Origin: Raffaelea ambrosiae | Lineage: Eukaryota; Ascomycota; Sordariomycetes; Ophiostomatales; Ophiostomataceae | Reading direction: 5' to 3' | Assembly: GCA_002778195.1 (NCBI GenBank) | Contig: PCDI01000001.1 | Coordinates: forward strand, 4,737,869-4,801,868 | DNA length: 64,000 nucleotides | In this document: one piece after another, positions 1 to 9,790 of the stretch | How the letters are laid out: each line of letters starts with the position of its first letter | How positions within the stretch are numbered: the stretch's first letter is position 1 | Notes under the pieces: model-generated | The model's input: only the letters and a program-made list of their open reading frames with translations | Databases searched by the model: none | What the model was told of the DNA's origin: nothing | Translations under genes and position numbers: made by a program

Positions 1-430
1 CGGTCGACGCCGGCCGCAGGACCAGCTGCGAGTGGCCGCGGTACTTGCGCATCCAGTCGCCATTGAACGGCTCCACGTCGTCCTGGGTCTTGGGATCGGT
101 CACGGCGTCAATGACGGCATTGTCACCCAGGACCGACTTGAAAAAGGCGACGTGCTCCGGCGTCACACGGCCGAACCGCTCGTCGCGCTTCAGAGACGGG
201 TAGTGCTCGGACGTGTACTGGACCTCGCTGGCGCGCCGGGCAGACGACGCTTGTAATGGCCGGGGGCTCGAGCTGGACAGGCACCGGGTGCCTGTCAGAG
301 CCCGCAGGGTGGTCGCCGAGCCCACGGAGACAGCAGCGGCAGCAGCGGATGATCGGCCGGCTGCGGACACGGATTGGGGCGCCAGAACAGCCCGGCGAAG
401 AGCCGCGGCACCTCGTAACCGTGAAGCCAT
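1..430 (-). CDS. D-2-hydroxyglutarate / D-lactate dehydrogenase, mitochondrial (partial, N-terminus)
   Basis: This is the 5' part of a gene whose 3' part lies beyond the left edge. The ATG is at 430-428 and the frame stays open for 143 codons to base 1 without an intron. The first ~55 residues are rich in Arg, Ala and Ser with no acids, which fits a mitochondrial presequence. The following part (SEHYPSLKRDERFGRVTPEH, then FNGDWMRKYRGHSQLVLRP) matches the start of the FAD-linked D-2-hydroxyglutarate dehydrogenase / yeast DLD2 family, just before the FAD-binding PCMH domain. The family oxidises D-2-hydroxyglutarate or D-lactate in the mitochondrial matrix. The gene is divergent from PRE6. Whether it is the DLD2/DLD3 type or D-lactate cytochrome c reductase cannot be settled from this fragment; the motif wording favours DLD2/D2HGDH. 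Confidence 0.82.
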   Translation of the reverse strand, partial: MASRLRGAAALRRAVLAPQSVSAAGRSSAAAAAVSVGSATTLRALTGTRCLSSSSPRPLQASSARRASEVQYTSEHYPSLKRDERFGRVTPEHVAFFKSVLGDNAVIDAVTDPKTQDDVEPFNGDWMRKYRGHSQLVLRPAST

Positions 431-1295
431 TGGGGTTGTGTTGGGTGTGTGTCGGTGTGTGCTTGTGTTTGCGACTTGTATGACTGGGAGTGGCTCTCAG
501 TGTGCCCGCGAATGTCTGTGCCTTTTTTTTTTTTCTCTTTCTCGGCGGCTCTCTGTGCCTTTTTTCTTGCCCGTCTAATTGGAGGCTGCTTGCGATAATC
601 CCCTGCAAAAAAAACAACACCAAAAAAAGAGGATAAAAAAGGGACCAATTCCAGGCCAGGAAAATCAAACAACTCTTATATAACTGCTCGCAAGCAGGGA
701 AACGTTTCCAATGCCCAGAGAGAAAGCAGCCGTTCCAGCGCCTGATTTTTAAACCAATTCGTCCGAGGATGGGGGACCCGTTTTACAGGCAGGCAAATTC
801 CGGTCCCTTGTCGGAAGCAGTCCCGGATGGGAAGCGCAGCAAAAATGGGGGGTTTCCACCCGAAGAGAACCTCACGTGATGTGGCGTGCGGTTGTCAGAC
901 GCCAGCCCAAGCCAAATCCGTCCGGCCAATCACAGTGTGGCACAGCTGTACCCAGCTTTCGTCAGAGCTTTTGCAGCCTGGCAGGCTAGAGCGGCGCTTT
1001 TTGGAGTGGTTGGGTCCCCTCTGGAGCACTTTGCGGTAACTAAGCTTCCCTGGCTACGAGAGAGCCCCTTTGAAACGACGCGCAAAACGAACGTCAGCCT
1101 CAAGCTGTCTGCAAACACCTCCACACCGAAACCTCATCGTCACCACCCACAACAACCTGTCTGCCACCCAACGACGACTCCTCGAGACAACACCCCGCCC
1201 GCACTTCGATACTTCCTTCGTTCCTGACCTTTTTTTATTCGTTTTCTAGCTCTTTTTACAGTCGAGCTGTCCGCCTCGACTCCCTCGAAACAGCC
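431..1295. promoter_or_regulatory. Divergent promoter region, dehydrogenase / PRE6
   Basis: This 865-bp stretch lies between two divergent starts and has no supported gene. It contains a palindromic CACGTG at 873-878 and a CCAAT box at 926-930, both closer to the PRE6 side, plus T- and A-rich tracts at 521-540 and 604-640. Short ORFs on both strands here overlap each other and lack the codon bias of the neighbouring genes. Use of the motifs is inferred. Confidence 0.4.
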
Positions 1296-2397
1296 ATGGC
1301 TTCGGGATACGACAGAGCTCTTTCTGGTATGTTGATGTCGCTTTCAAGCTCCATTTTGTTGATGATGACAAGTATACTGACCCCCTTCTGCTGATCAGTC
1401 TTCAGGTTTGTTCTGCCCAGCTGCTGCCCCAGCTCTCTACGCGCCACGGTCCCGTGTTCTAACGTCGATGCAGTCCCGATGGACACGTTTTCCAGGTCGA
1501 ATATGCCGGCGAAGCAGTAAAGAGAGGTACGACAAGTGAAACGAAATAAGAAGCAGAACAGAAACAGACGCGGGCGGAGGGCATATGAAAACGGAAAAGG
1601 GAAACCAGAGGGATGTTGGGAAAGACTGAAGGACACAGCCGCTGACTCCTAACTTGCTCTTTCTCTCTTTCTCTCCAGGTACCTGTGCTGTCGGCGTCAA
1701 AGGCACCGATGTCGTCGTGCTGGGCTGCGAAAAGCGGTCCGCCATGAAGCTGCAGGACACCCGCATTACGCCGTCCAAGATTGGCCTGCTGGATACCCAC
1801 GCGTGCCTGGCCTTTGCCGGCCTGAACGCGGACGCCCGCATCCTGCTCGACAAGGCCCGGTTAGAGGCCCAGTCGCATCGGCTGACCGTCGAGGACCCGG
1901 TGACGATTGAGTACATCACCAAGTACGTGGCGGGCGTGCAGCAGCGGTACACGCAGAGCGGTGGCGTGCGGCCGTTTGGCATCAGCACGCTGATTGTCGG
2001 CTTCGACAAGAACAGCAAGGTGCCGCGGCTGTACCAGACGGAGCCGTCGGGCATCTACTCGGCGTGGCGGGCCAACGCGATTGGGCGGTCGAGCAAGACG
2101 GTGCGCGAGTTTCTCGAGCGCAACTACAAGGAGGACATGGACCGCGAGGCCACCATCCAGCTGGCTATCAAGTCGCTGCTGGAGGTCGTGCAGACCGGCG
2201 CCAAGAACATTGAGATTGCCATCATGGCCCCCGGCAAGCCGATGGAGATGCTGCCCGTCGAGGACATTGAGAACCACGTCAAGAGCATCGAGCAGGAGAA
2301 GCAGGAGGAGGCCGCCAAGAAGAAGTCCGGCCGGACACCGGGCACGGGCAGCGCGGCCATCCTGACTCGAGGACAGGGCGGCGAGTCGGATGAGTAA
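1296..2397 (+). CDS. PRE6: 20S proteasome subunit alpha type-4 (yeast Pre6)
   Basis: Four exons: 1296-1326, 1399-1405, 1474-1526 and 1679-2397, giving 269 residues. The protein begins MASGYDRALSVFSPDGHVFQ, the N-terminal signature of proteasome alpha subunits, and continues with KRGTCAVGVKG, LQDTRITPSKIGLLDTH and YTQSGGVRPFGISTLIVGFD, diagnostic of alpha-4 (yeast Pre6, human PSMA7). The C-terminus is a charged EQEKQEEAAKKK tail typical of this subunit. It forms part of the outer ring of the 20S core and has no peptidase activity of its own. The second exon is only 7 nt (TCTTCAG); it is needed to supply Val-Phe-Ser between exons 1 and 3, and the introns around it carry TACTGAC and CTAAC branch-like sites. 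Calling only the longest ORF would lose the first 30 residues. Confidence 0.95.
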
Positions 2398-2951
2398 GGG
2401 GGAAGGGAAGGGCTGAAGGAAGAGACCGACGGAGGGACTAAACCCAATAAAAAAAATCATTCAGGGCGAGTTGGGAGGGAAAGGTGTCTTTTCTTGTGTT
2501 GTCTTGTGCTCTTTATCACTGGGCTAGATGGCACACAGGTTGGCAGGAGGGCGACAAGGTGGTTTTTCTACGAGTCAAGAAGAGAAACCTGTTGTGCCAG
2601 GAATAACCTTCGTGCGCGCGGGCAGCATAACTACATGCACCCCCCGGCTTCCTGTCACTACGACGTTCTTGCACACATCGTCCTCCTGCACTCTTGCCTC
2701 CTTGTCATTCACCAGCATGTAATCGTATCTTTTGTCCATCTCTTATGTTCCGTTGTTTGCTCGTATAAAAATGAAAGGGATATATCATGAAAACGCCCCT
2801 GCGATGCTACTATTTTTTGGTATCCTGACCCGAGGATATGTCACCGCGTTCTACAGACAACACCCAACAACGCCCAATCCTCTTTCTCTCGCAACACCTC
2901 CAATGCTCCTGACACACAGCCCCGACTTCTATATGCTCGCTTTTCCTTTCC
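2398..2951. other. Convergent 3' intergenic region, PRE6 / HOT13
   Basis: Both neighbours end here. An AATAAA-type signal at 2446-2451, 49 bp after the PRE6 stop, could direct polyadenylation. Nothing else is supported; small ORFs here show no family resemblance. Confidence 0.5.
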
Positions 2952-3491
2952 TCAACCAAGCTTGTCTGCCTCGAGGTCCGGGTCAAAGATGCTTCGTAGT
3001 TGTTGGCCCTTGACGCGCTCGTCCTTGATCATGCGGTTGTCCACGCGCACGTCCTCGCTCTCGATCGTAATGGCCGCTTTGGGCGTGACCGCATCCAGAA
3101 CGTAGTGGTTGTCACAGTGCGGGCAGTACTCGTCGGACTCTTCGAACTCGCGGGCGTCTTTGCGGAAGCACTTCTTGCACTTCTTGCACGCAAACGTCAT
3201 CTCGTACTGCTGTTTCAGCGGGTGGTCTTCCTGCTCTTCGTGGCATTCGACGCAGTCAAACCACTTGCGACCTGTCCACGAGCGATAATGGGTAAGCAAT
3301 TTCCACATATACAGCACAAGAATCTTGCCTACGCGAGAGAGGGGAAAAAAAAAAAGAGCCGAAGTCAAGGGATCACATACAGCATGGCGCCCGGATGGCG
3401 ACCTGCGCGTTAAGGACGTGCTTGCTGTAGAGAACGAAAGGTCAGCCTGCATTGTCTACTACTCGCCGCAGATTCCACAGACATACCACAT
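2952..3491 (-). CDS. HOT13: CHY zinc-finger protein, Hot13 (helper of Tim)
   Basis: Three exons on the minus strand: 3491-3487, 3424-3381 and 3271-2952, giving 122 residues. The protein starts MCKHVLNAQVAIRAPCCRKW and continues FDCVECHEEQEDH, FACKKCKKCFRKD and YCPHCDNHYVLDAV. This is the CHY-type zinc finger of Hot13, with C2/H4, C16/C17, C23/C26/H27 and later CxxC pairs. In yeast Hot13 acts in the mitochondrial intermembrane space and keeps Mia40 metal-free during the Erv1/Mia40 disulfide relay. Length is close to yeast Hot13 (about 116 aa). The first coding exon is just ATGTG, followed by a GTATGT donor; exons 1 and 2 are needed for the conserved CKH and PCC motifs. An intronless reading would give a false, unconserved N-terminus. 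It is divergent from XPB. Confidence 0.88.
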
Positions 3492-3972
3492 GTTTCTGTC
3501 CCGGGTTTGCAAAAGAAAAGTCTCGTGTGCGACAGCCGTGCTTTGAAAGAATTAGAATTTCATAGAATTCGCGTCACCGGCAACCGTTTCGTGTGGGGGC
3601 CTAGACAGTCGTCGGTAGTGTGGAGGGGCGACTTTTCTGCGTGCGGCGCTATTATTAAGCCGTGCCGTCACTAAATTTCCTCGTTATATTACTGTGTCAC
3701 AGGCTGCCTTCCACTCTAGAATTCACATTCCTTCCCTTCTTTTCCCTCCAGCTTCGTCTACGGAGTTCGCCAACACTTTTCACCACAACCATCACCCCAA
3801 ATGGTGACCATCTCTCGCCTCCGCGGTTGATACAGCTCTACCGCCGTTCTGCGCAGTGCGAGAATAAGGGAAAAGAGAGAGAGAAAGAGAGAGAGCGTCC
3901 GCAAAGCAGGCAATCTTTCTCTGCGTAGATCATCTCGTGATTCACCAAGGTTGATCGAGCTTGCCTCCAGCC
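3492..3972. promoter_or_regulatory. Divergent promoter region, HOT13 / XPB
   Basis: 481 bp between two divergent starts. It is CT-rich in the middle and has a GA-rich run at about 3870-3898 shortly before the XPB start. No coding evidence. Confidence 0.35.
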
Positions 3973-6579
3973 ATGCCGCCCAAGAGAAAGGCACCGCCGG
4001 GGTCCGCGCAGGCCGCGGCCCTCAAGAGCGGTAAAGTGTCGAGCACGTCAACGCCGGGCCCGGGCACGCCGCGCAGCCTGGCCAGCTCGGAGCAGTTCTC
4101 GGACGACGACCCGCTCAGCGAGACCGAGGAGGAGAACCTGGACAAGGCCGTCGACAAGTTCACGCTCGACTCCCACACCGTGAAGCGTGCGAAGCCCGTC
4201 CATGTCGACGCGGCGTCGCACTTCTTTGGCAGCCGCGACTTCTCGTTCCTGCAGCTCAAGGCCGACCACCAGAACCGCCCGCTGTGGATGGACCCAGAGC
4301 GCGGTTTCATCATCCTCGAGAGCTTCCATCCGCTGGCAGGGCCAGCCCAGGATTTCCTGATCACGATTGCCGAGCCCATCTCGCGGCCGACGTTCCTACA
4401 CGAGTACCACCTGACCATGCACAGCTTGTACGCGGCCGTGTCCGTCGGCCTCAACCCGCAGGACATTATCAATACGCTGAACCGCTTCCTCAAGACGCCG
4501 GTGCCGGATGCCATCCGCAACTTCATCATCAGTACCACCGACAGCTTCGGCAAGGTCAAGCTGGTCCTGAAGAACACAAAGTACTTCCTCGAAAGCAACG
4601 ACGCCGTCATCCTGCAGAAGCTGCTAAAGGACCCCGTCATCGGGCCCATGCGCGTGCACGAGGGCGAGGGTGCCGGCATCTCGACCACGACTGCGCCGAC
4701 CATGGCCGGCCTGGTCATCCCTGGTACCAAGAACGCGGCCGGCGTGCGGCAAGCCAAAGATTTGCAAAAGGGCAAAGCGACAGGCGATGCGAACGGCGCA
4801 GCCGGTGGTGGCGGTGAGGACGGGGGTGCCGGTGGTGCTGCCGCGACTGCTGCCAATGGCACCAACGGAGGAGCGGTCGCGGATTCCGACCTCTACGCGG
4901 TGCTGAACGAGGAAGAAGACGCAGAGGACGACGATAAGGAGGCCGTGCACGCGTTTGAAGTCATCGATTCGGGTATCGAAGTTGTGCAGAAGCGCTGCCT
5001 GGACCTGGGCTACCCGGTCCTGGAAGAGTACGACTTCCGCAACGACGAGGTCAATGCCAACCTGGACATCGATCTGCGGCCCAACACGCAGATTCGCCCG
5101 TACCAGGAGAAGAGCCTCAGCAAGATGTTTGGCAACGGCCGTGCCAAGAGCGGAATCATCGTGCTGCCGTGCGGTGCCGGCAAGACGCTGGTGGGCATCA
5201 CGGCGGCATGCACGGTGAAGAAGGGTGTGATTGTGCTCTGCACCAGCTCAATGTCGGTGGTGCAGTGGCGGCAAGAGTTTTTGAAGTGGTCCAACATCAA
5301 CCCGGACGACATTGCCGTCTTTACCTCAGACAACAAGTCCATGTTCACGGGTAATACGGGCATAATCGTAACTACATATTCTATGGTGACGCAGACGCGC
5401 GAGCGGTCTCACGATGCCAAGAAGATGATGGACTTTCTGCAGGGGCGCGAATGGGGCATGATGCTGTTGGACGAGGTGCACGTGGTACCGGCCAATATCT
5501 TCCGCAAGGTGACGTCCAACATCAAGACACACTCCAAGCTCGGCCTGACGGCGACGCTGCTGCGTGAGGACGACAAGATTTCCGATTTGAACTTTCTGAT
5601 TGGCCCCAAGCTCTACGAAGCCAACTGGATGGAGCTGTCGGAGCAGGGCCACATTGCGCGCGTGCAGTGCGCCGAAGTGTGGTGCCCGATGACCACCGAG
5701 TTCTACGAAGAGTACCTCAAGTCGTCGAGCCGGACGAAGCAGGCGCTCTATGTGATGAACCCGCGCAAGTTCCAGGCCTGCCAGTACCTGATCAACTACC
5801 ACGAGTCGCGCGGAGACAAGATCATTGTCTTCTCGGACGACGTGTTCGCCCTGACCAAGTACGCCACGCGGCTGGGTAAGGCGTGCATCTACGGCGCCAC
5901 GGGCCAGAGTGAGCGCCTGCGGATTCTGGAGAACTTCCAGCACAACGCCAGCATCAACACGCTGTTCCTGTCCAAGATTGGCGACACGTCGCTGGATCTG
6001 CCCGAGGCCACGTGTCTGATTCAGATCTCATCCCACTATGGCTCCCGTCGTCAGGAGGCACAGCGGCTGGGCCGCATCCTGCGGGCAAAGCGGAGAAACG
6101 ACGAGGGCTTCAATGCGTTCTTCTACTCGCTCGTGAGCAAGGACACTCAGGAGATGTACTACTCGTCGAAGCGGCAGGCGTTCTTGGTGGACCAGGGCTA
6201 CGCCTTCAAGGTCATCACGCAGCTGCAGGACCTGGAAAAGACGCCCGGGCTGGCCTTTGCAACGGCACGCGAGCGGCGCGAACTGCTGCAAGAGGTGCTC
6301 GTCGAGCGGGAGAAGCTGATGGAGGACAAGATTGACGACGACGACCTGTGGCAGAAGACCAAGGGCAAGTCCCTGAGGCGGATGCCGACGGCACGGCGGA
6401 CAGCCGGCACGCTGGGCGAGCTCAGTGGCGGGCAGGATATGGCCTACATTGAACAGAACAAGTCGGTCAACAAGATGCTCAAGAAGAGCTCCGGCAAAAA
6501 GGGCGAGAGCAATGCCTTCTTCAAAAAATTGCAGCGCGAAAAGGAACGCCGGCGGCTGCAAGACGACCCGGCGATGTAG
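3973..6579 (+). CDS. SSL2: TFIIH 3'-5' DNA helicase/translocase XPB (yeast Ssl2/Rad25)
   Basis: A single exon of 868 residues. The first ATG of the open frame is at 3973 (MPPKRKAPPG), after an in-frame TTG at 3961. XPB is the superfamily 2 ATPase of TFIIH that opens promoters and works in nucleotide excision repair. Visible motifs are Walker A GAGKT (residues 401-405), DEVH box (500-503), motif III GLTATLLR followed by the XPB-specific RED motif (531-533), and motif VI QRLGRILR (697-704). The N-terminal third holds the XPB-family domain (HFFGSRDFSFLQLKADHQ) and an acidic/Gly-Ala linker at about 275-325. The tail is basic (KKSSGKKGE, REKERRRLQ). Length is near that of yeast Ssl2 (843 aa). All motifs are intact, so it should be active. 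Confidence 0.97.
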   Translation: MPPKRKAPPGSAQAAALKSGKVSSTSTPGPGTPRSLASSEQFSDDDPLSETEEENLDKAVDKFTLDSHTVKRAKPVHVDAASHFFGSRDFSFLQLKADHQNRPLWMDPERGFIILESFHPLAGPAQDFLITIAEPISRPTFLHEYHLTMHSLYAAVSVGLNPQDIINTLNRFLKTPVPDAIRNFIISTTDSFGKVKLVLKNTKYFLESNDAVILQKLLKDPVIGPMRVHEGEGAGISTTTAPTMAGLVIPGTKNAAGVRQAKDLQKGKATGDANGAAGGGGEDGGAGGAAATAANGTNGGAVADSDLYAVLNEEEDAEDDDKEAVHAFEVIDSGIEVVQKRCLDLGYPVLEEYDFRNDEVNANLDIDLRPNTQIRPYQEKSLSKMFGNGRAKSGIIVLPCGAGKTLVGITAACTVKKGVIVLCTSSMSVVQWRQEFLKWSNINPDDIAVFTSDNKSMFTGNTGIIVTTYSMVTQTRERSHDAKKMMDFLQGREWGMMLLDEVHVVPANIFRKVTSNIKTHSKLGLTATLLREDDKISDLNFLIGPKLYEANWMELSEQGHIARVQCAEVWCPMTTEFYEEYLKSSSRTKQALYVMNPRKFQACQYLINYHESRGDKIIVFSDDVFALTKYATRLGKACIYGATGQSERLRILENFQHNASINTLFLSKIGDTSLDLPEATCLIQISSHYGSRRQEAQRLGRILRAKRRNDEGFNAFFYSLVSKDTQEMYYSSKRQAFLVDQGYAFKVITQLQDLEKTPGLAFATARERRELLQEVLVEREKLMEDKIDDDDLWQKTKGKSLRRMPTARRTAGTLGELSGGQDMAYIEQNKSVNKMLKKSSGKKGESNAFFKKLQREKERRRLQDDPAM

Positions 6580-7702
6580 GGGAGGGGGAAAAGAGACGAA
6601 GCGGAAGCGGATGGAGCAGCCAAGGCAGCCGAGGAAGCAGATCGGATTGTTGGTAATAGAGAAGGAGGCCGAAGGGGAGACCTCGAGCAAAAGTGAGTTT
6701 CATTTGCGTTGGGTTGGGTTGGAGGATACCATCATGGGATTGCTTTACTATTTTCGCCTCGGATTGGACACTGGCAGAGTAAGGCGTTTATTTTTTGTAG
6801 GAGTTGGTAACGGGTGTGGGAAACACATATAAGCAAATAAATCAAAATATGGCTTTGAAGCAAAAGATGCAAAGACTTGGCTGGGACTGTCTTGGACGAC
6901 TCAGTGAAGCCTTTGTAAGACAATTACGTGTACGTGTATGCACGCGCCACTGCCGCGAGAGCACGTGACCTATCCAACAGACGAGAACAGACCCCTGTCG
7001 ACTAACACGGAGCTTGTTCCTTAGCCCTATCCAGAAATGGCCAGGTGGCAGACTGCCTAGGGGGAAAAAGAAAGAGCAACCGCGCCGTCACCAATCACGC
7101 TGTGCTTTTTTGCCTGCCAGCTAACTAGTTTGTTCTCTTTGCGCCGCATTCACACGCATACACACTCTCTCTCTTTTCTCAAGGCCAATTCCACTTCGCC
7201 TCTTGGTCTCTTCTTCTTTGCCTCTCTCTCTGACCCTCTTTCTCTCTTTATCTTTTGCCTCTTGTCTCGTTGTCCTTCTTTTCTTGATTATTACTATTTT
7301 TGTTCTAATTTTTCGGCGTCGTCTTTTTTTAACTAACACGTTGCCGATCTTTTTTTTTTCTTTTTTTTTTTTCTTTCTGCCACGTTTTCTTCTCTGGTAT
7401 TATCAGACGTCGGACGACAACACCGACGCCCTAAAGAAACGAGCTGCATAACTACCAGATAGCGACGAAAAGCGAGCACCACCCTCCTACTCCCAAACAA
7501 AGCTTATCGCAAAATAGCCGTGTTCGCGAACATTAACCTTGCATTTCTCGCGTGCCCCGTATAATACGAATATCCTCGACATTTCTCTCGTGATCGATAT
7601 ACACAAAACATACAACCCTCCCAGCACATTGCGCATAATATACTGGTACACACCTACAGCAGCAGCAGCAACAACAACAACAACACCACCACCACCACCA
7701 CC
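6580..7702. promoter_or_regulatory. XPB 3' region and SCJ1 promoter/leader
   Basis: No gene is supported in these 1.1 kb. It holds a CACGTG at 6962-6967, a CCAAT box at 7091-7095, a long CT-rich tract (about 7160-7400), and just before the SCJ1 ATG a run of CAG, CAA and CAC triplets (7658-7702) that belongs to the leader. Small ORFs are translations of the pyrimidine tract. Confidence 0.4.
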
Positions 7703-9068
7703 ATGCAACAAGGCAGGCTGCTGCGCAGGGCAGCCATGCTGCTTCTGCTGCTGGTCGCCCTCGTCCCCGCCGTGCTCTCGGCTGAGGACTACTACAAAGT
7801 GCTCGGCCTCAAGCGCGACGCCAGCGAGCGCGAAATCAAGTCGGCCTACCGCCAGCTCAGCAAGAAGTTTCACCCAGACAAGAATCCGTAAGTCATTGTG
7901 CCCCCCCTACCCTGGAGGAGGGAAAAAAGAGACCATGTCCCAGCCTTGTACTGACAACTTCCCTCCTTCCTCCAGAGGCGACGGTACCGCCAAGGACAAG
8001 TTCGTCGAGGTCTCCGAAGCCTACGAAGCCCTGAGCGACCCCAAGAGCCGCAAGATCTACGACCAGTACGGACACGAGGGCCTGAAGCAGCACCAGCAGG
8101 GCGGCGGCGGCGGCGGCGGACGCCACGACCCGTTTGACGTGTTCAGCCGGTTCTTTGGCGGCAGCGGACACTTTGGGCAGCCGAGCGAGCGCCGCGGGCC
8201 CAACGTCGAGCTCAAGGTGCAGATCCCGCTGCGCGACTTTTACAACGGGCGCACCGTCGAGTTCCAGTGGGACAAGCAGGAGATCTGCGAGCACTGCGAC
8301 GGCACCGGCGCCGAGGACAAGGTCGTGCACACGTGCCCCAAGTGCCACGGCCGCGGCATCATCGTGGTCAAGCACCAGCTCGCGCCCGGCATGTACCAGC
8401 AGGTGCAGATGCACTGCGACCAGTGCGGTGGCCACGGCAAGACGGTGCCGCACGTGTGCCACGTCTGCGGCGGCCAGCGCGTCGTCCGCCGGCCGACGCC
8501 CGTGTCCGTCACCGTGGAGCGCGGCGCCGCCAAGGACACGCGCCTGGTGTACGAGAACGAGGCCGACGCGAGCCCAGACTACGTCGCGGGCGACCTGCTG
8601 GTGACCCTGACGGAAAAAGAACCGAGCGAGGACGACAACCCGGACCACGTGGACGGCGTGTACTTCCGGCGGCGCGGCCCCGACCTCTTCTGGAAGGAGG
8701 TCATCTCGCTCCGCGAGGCCTGGATGGGCGACTGGACGCGCAACCTCACACACATGGACGGCCACGTCGTGCGCCTGGGCCGGCGGCGCGGCCAGGTGGT
8801 GCAGCCGGGGCAGGTCGAGACGGTGGTCGGCGAGGGCATGCCCATCTGGCACGAGGACGGCGACAGCGTCTACCACAAAACGGCGTACGGAAACCTGTTT
8901 GTCGAGTACGTCGTCGTGCTGCCCGACCAGATGGAGAGCAGCATGGAAAAGGAGTTCTGGTCCGTGTGGGAGAAGTGGCGGGGCAAGCGCGGCGTCGACC
9001 TGCACAAGGACAGCGGGCGGCCGGACCAGCCTGTTGCCGCTGGCGGACCATTGCACGAGGAGTTATAG
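7703..9068 (+). CDS. SCJ1: ER-lumenal DnaJ/Hsp40 co-chaperone (Scj1-like)
   Basis: Two exons, 7703-7887 and 7976-9068, encode 425 residues. A signal peptide (basic MQQGRLLRR, then Leu-rich core ending AVLSA, about residues 1-26) leads into a J domain (EDYYKVLGLKRDAS...) with the HPD motif at 57-59. A Gly-rich linker with DPFDVFSRFF follows, then a cysteine-rich domain with four CxxCxG-type repeats (CEHCDGTG from residue 166, CPKCHGRG, CDQCGGHG, CHVCGGQR), and a C-terminal substrate-binding region. The protein ends in HEEL, an HDEL-like retrieval signal. This is the class I DnaJ architecture of yeast Scj1, which stimulates the ER Hsp70 Kar2/BiP in folding and ERAD. The short second exon junction reads NP-GDGTAKDKF, as expected for the J domain. 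Confidence 0.93.
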
Positions 9069-9790
9069 TAGATAGAGATCAGTTAGAGACAAGCGGATGA
9101 TACCATGTTGTACGTTTTTTTTTAAAAAAAGAAAAAGAAAAAGAAATACGAAACTCATATAAAAAACGAGTTCTCAGAGGGGTTGGGGGTTGGGGTTGGG
9201 GTGAACGGAGTAGATTTGGTGGGCGTTCCTTTTTGTCTGTTTTTCCCCCCTCTCGAGACCATAGATATCCTTTTCTTTGTTCTTCTTTTTGGTTCTCTTT
9301 TTCATACCTCCATCTGGGGGTTCTTCACTCTGTCTATATTCAAATTGACAGGACATGTTCTATGTGCACTTCAGAAACCTCATGTGAGACATAGTAGGCT
9401 GTATTCTGACCGCAGTGTGTTTGTCAATTTGGAGAGAGCCGAACCTATCCTCCTACTTGGGTTTTTTTTTGGCTGCTTTTGGTTGTCATCATACTACATA
9501 CTAATTATACGGTATACTGTTTTGTGTTTTGCCTCATTTTCTCAAAGGGCATGCACACTACCATACTTCATAACATACTCTTGTGTTCTCCTTTTTATAG
9601 CCCAACGCCAGTTGAAAAGAAAAAAAATAACAATAATGCGTATCGTAACAATACCAAGAAACGAGACAGCTATGGACCAGTGGAGAACCAATAGGGGAAT
9701 CGTCCGTGTGTGTGTTTGGCTTTGCTGTCATTCATTGTTTGACCATGCCCGAACCACAGTTTCTGTCTCTTCCACCATAAGAGAAACACC
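9069..9790. other. Convergent 3' intergenic region, SCJ1 / desaturase
   Basis: 722 bp between two stops. An adjacent T-run and A-run around 9114-9150 could form a short hairpin. ORFs in the region are AT- or CT-rich and unsupported. Confidence 0.45.

Noticed and set aside
7893..9056. 387-codon ORF antisense to SCJ1
   Set aside because: Mirror of a GC-rich gene; Val/Leu/His-rich translation without domains.
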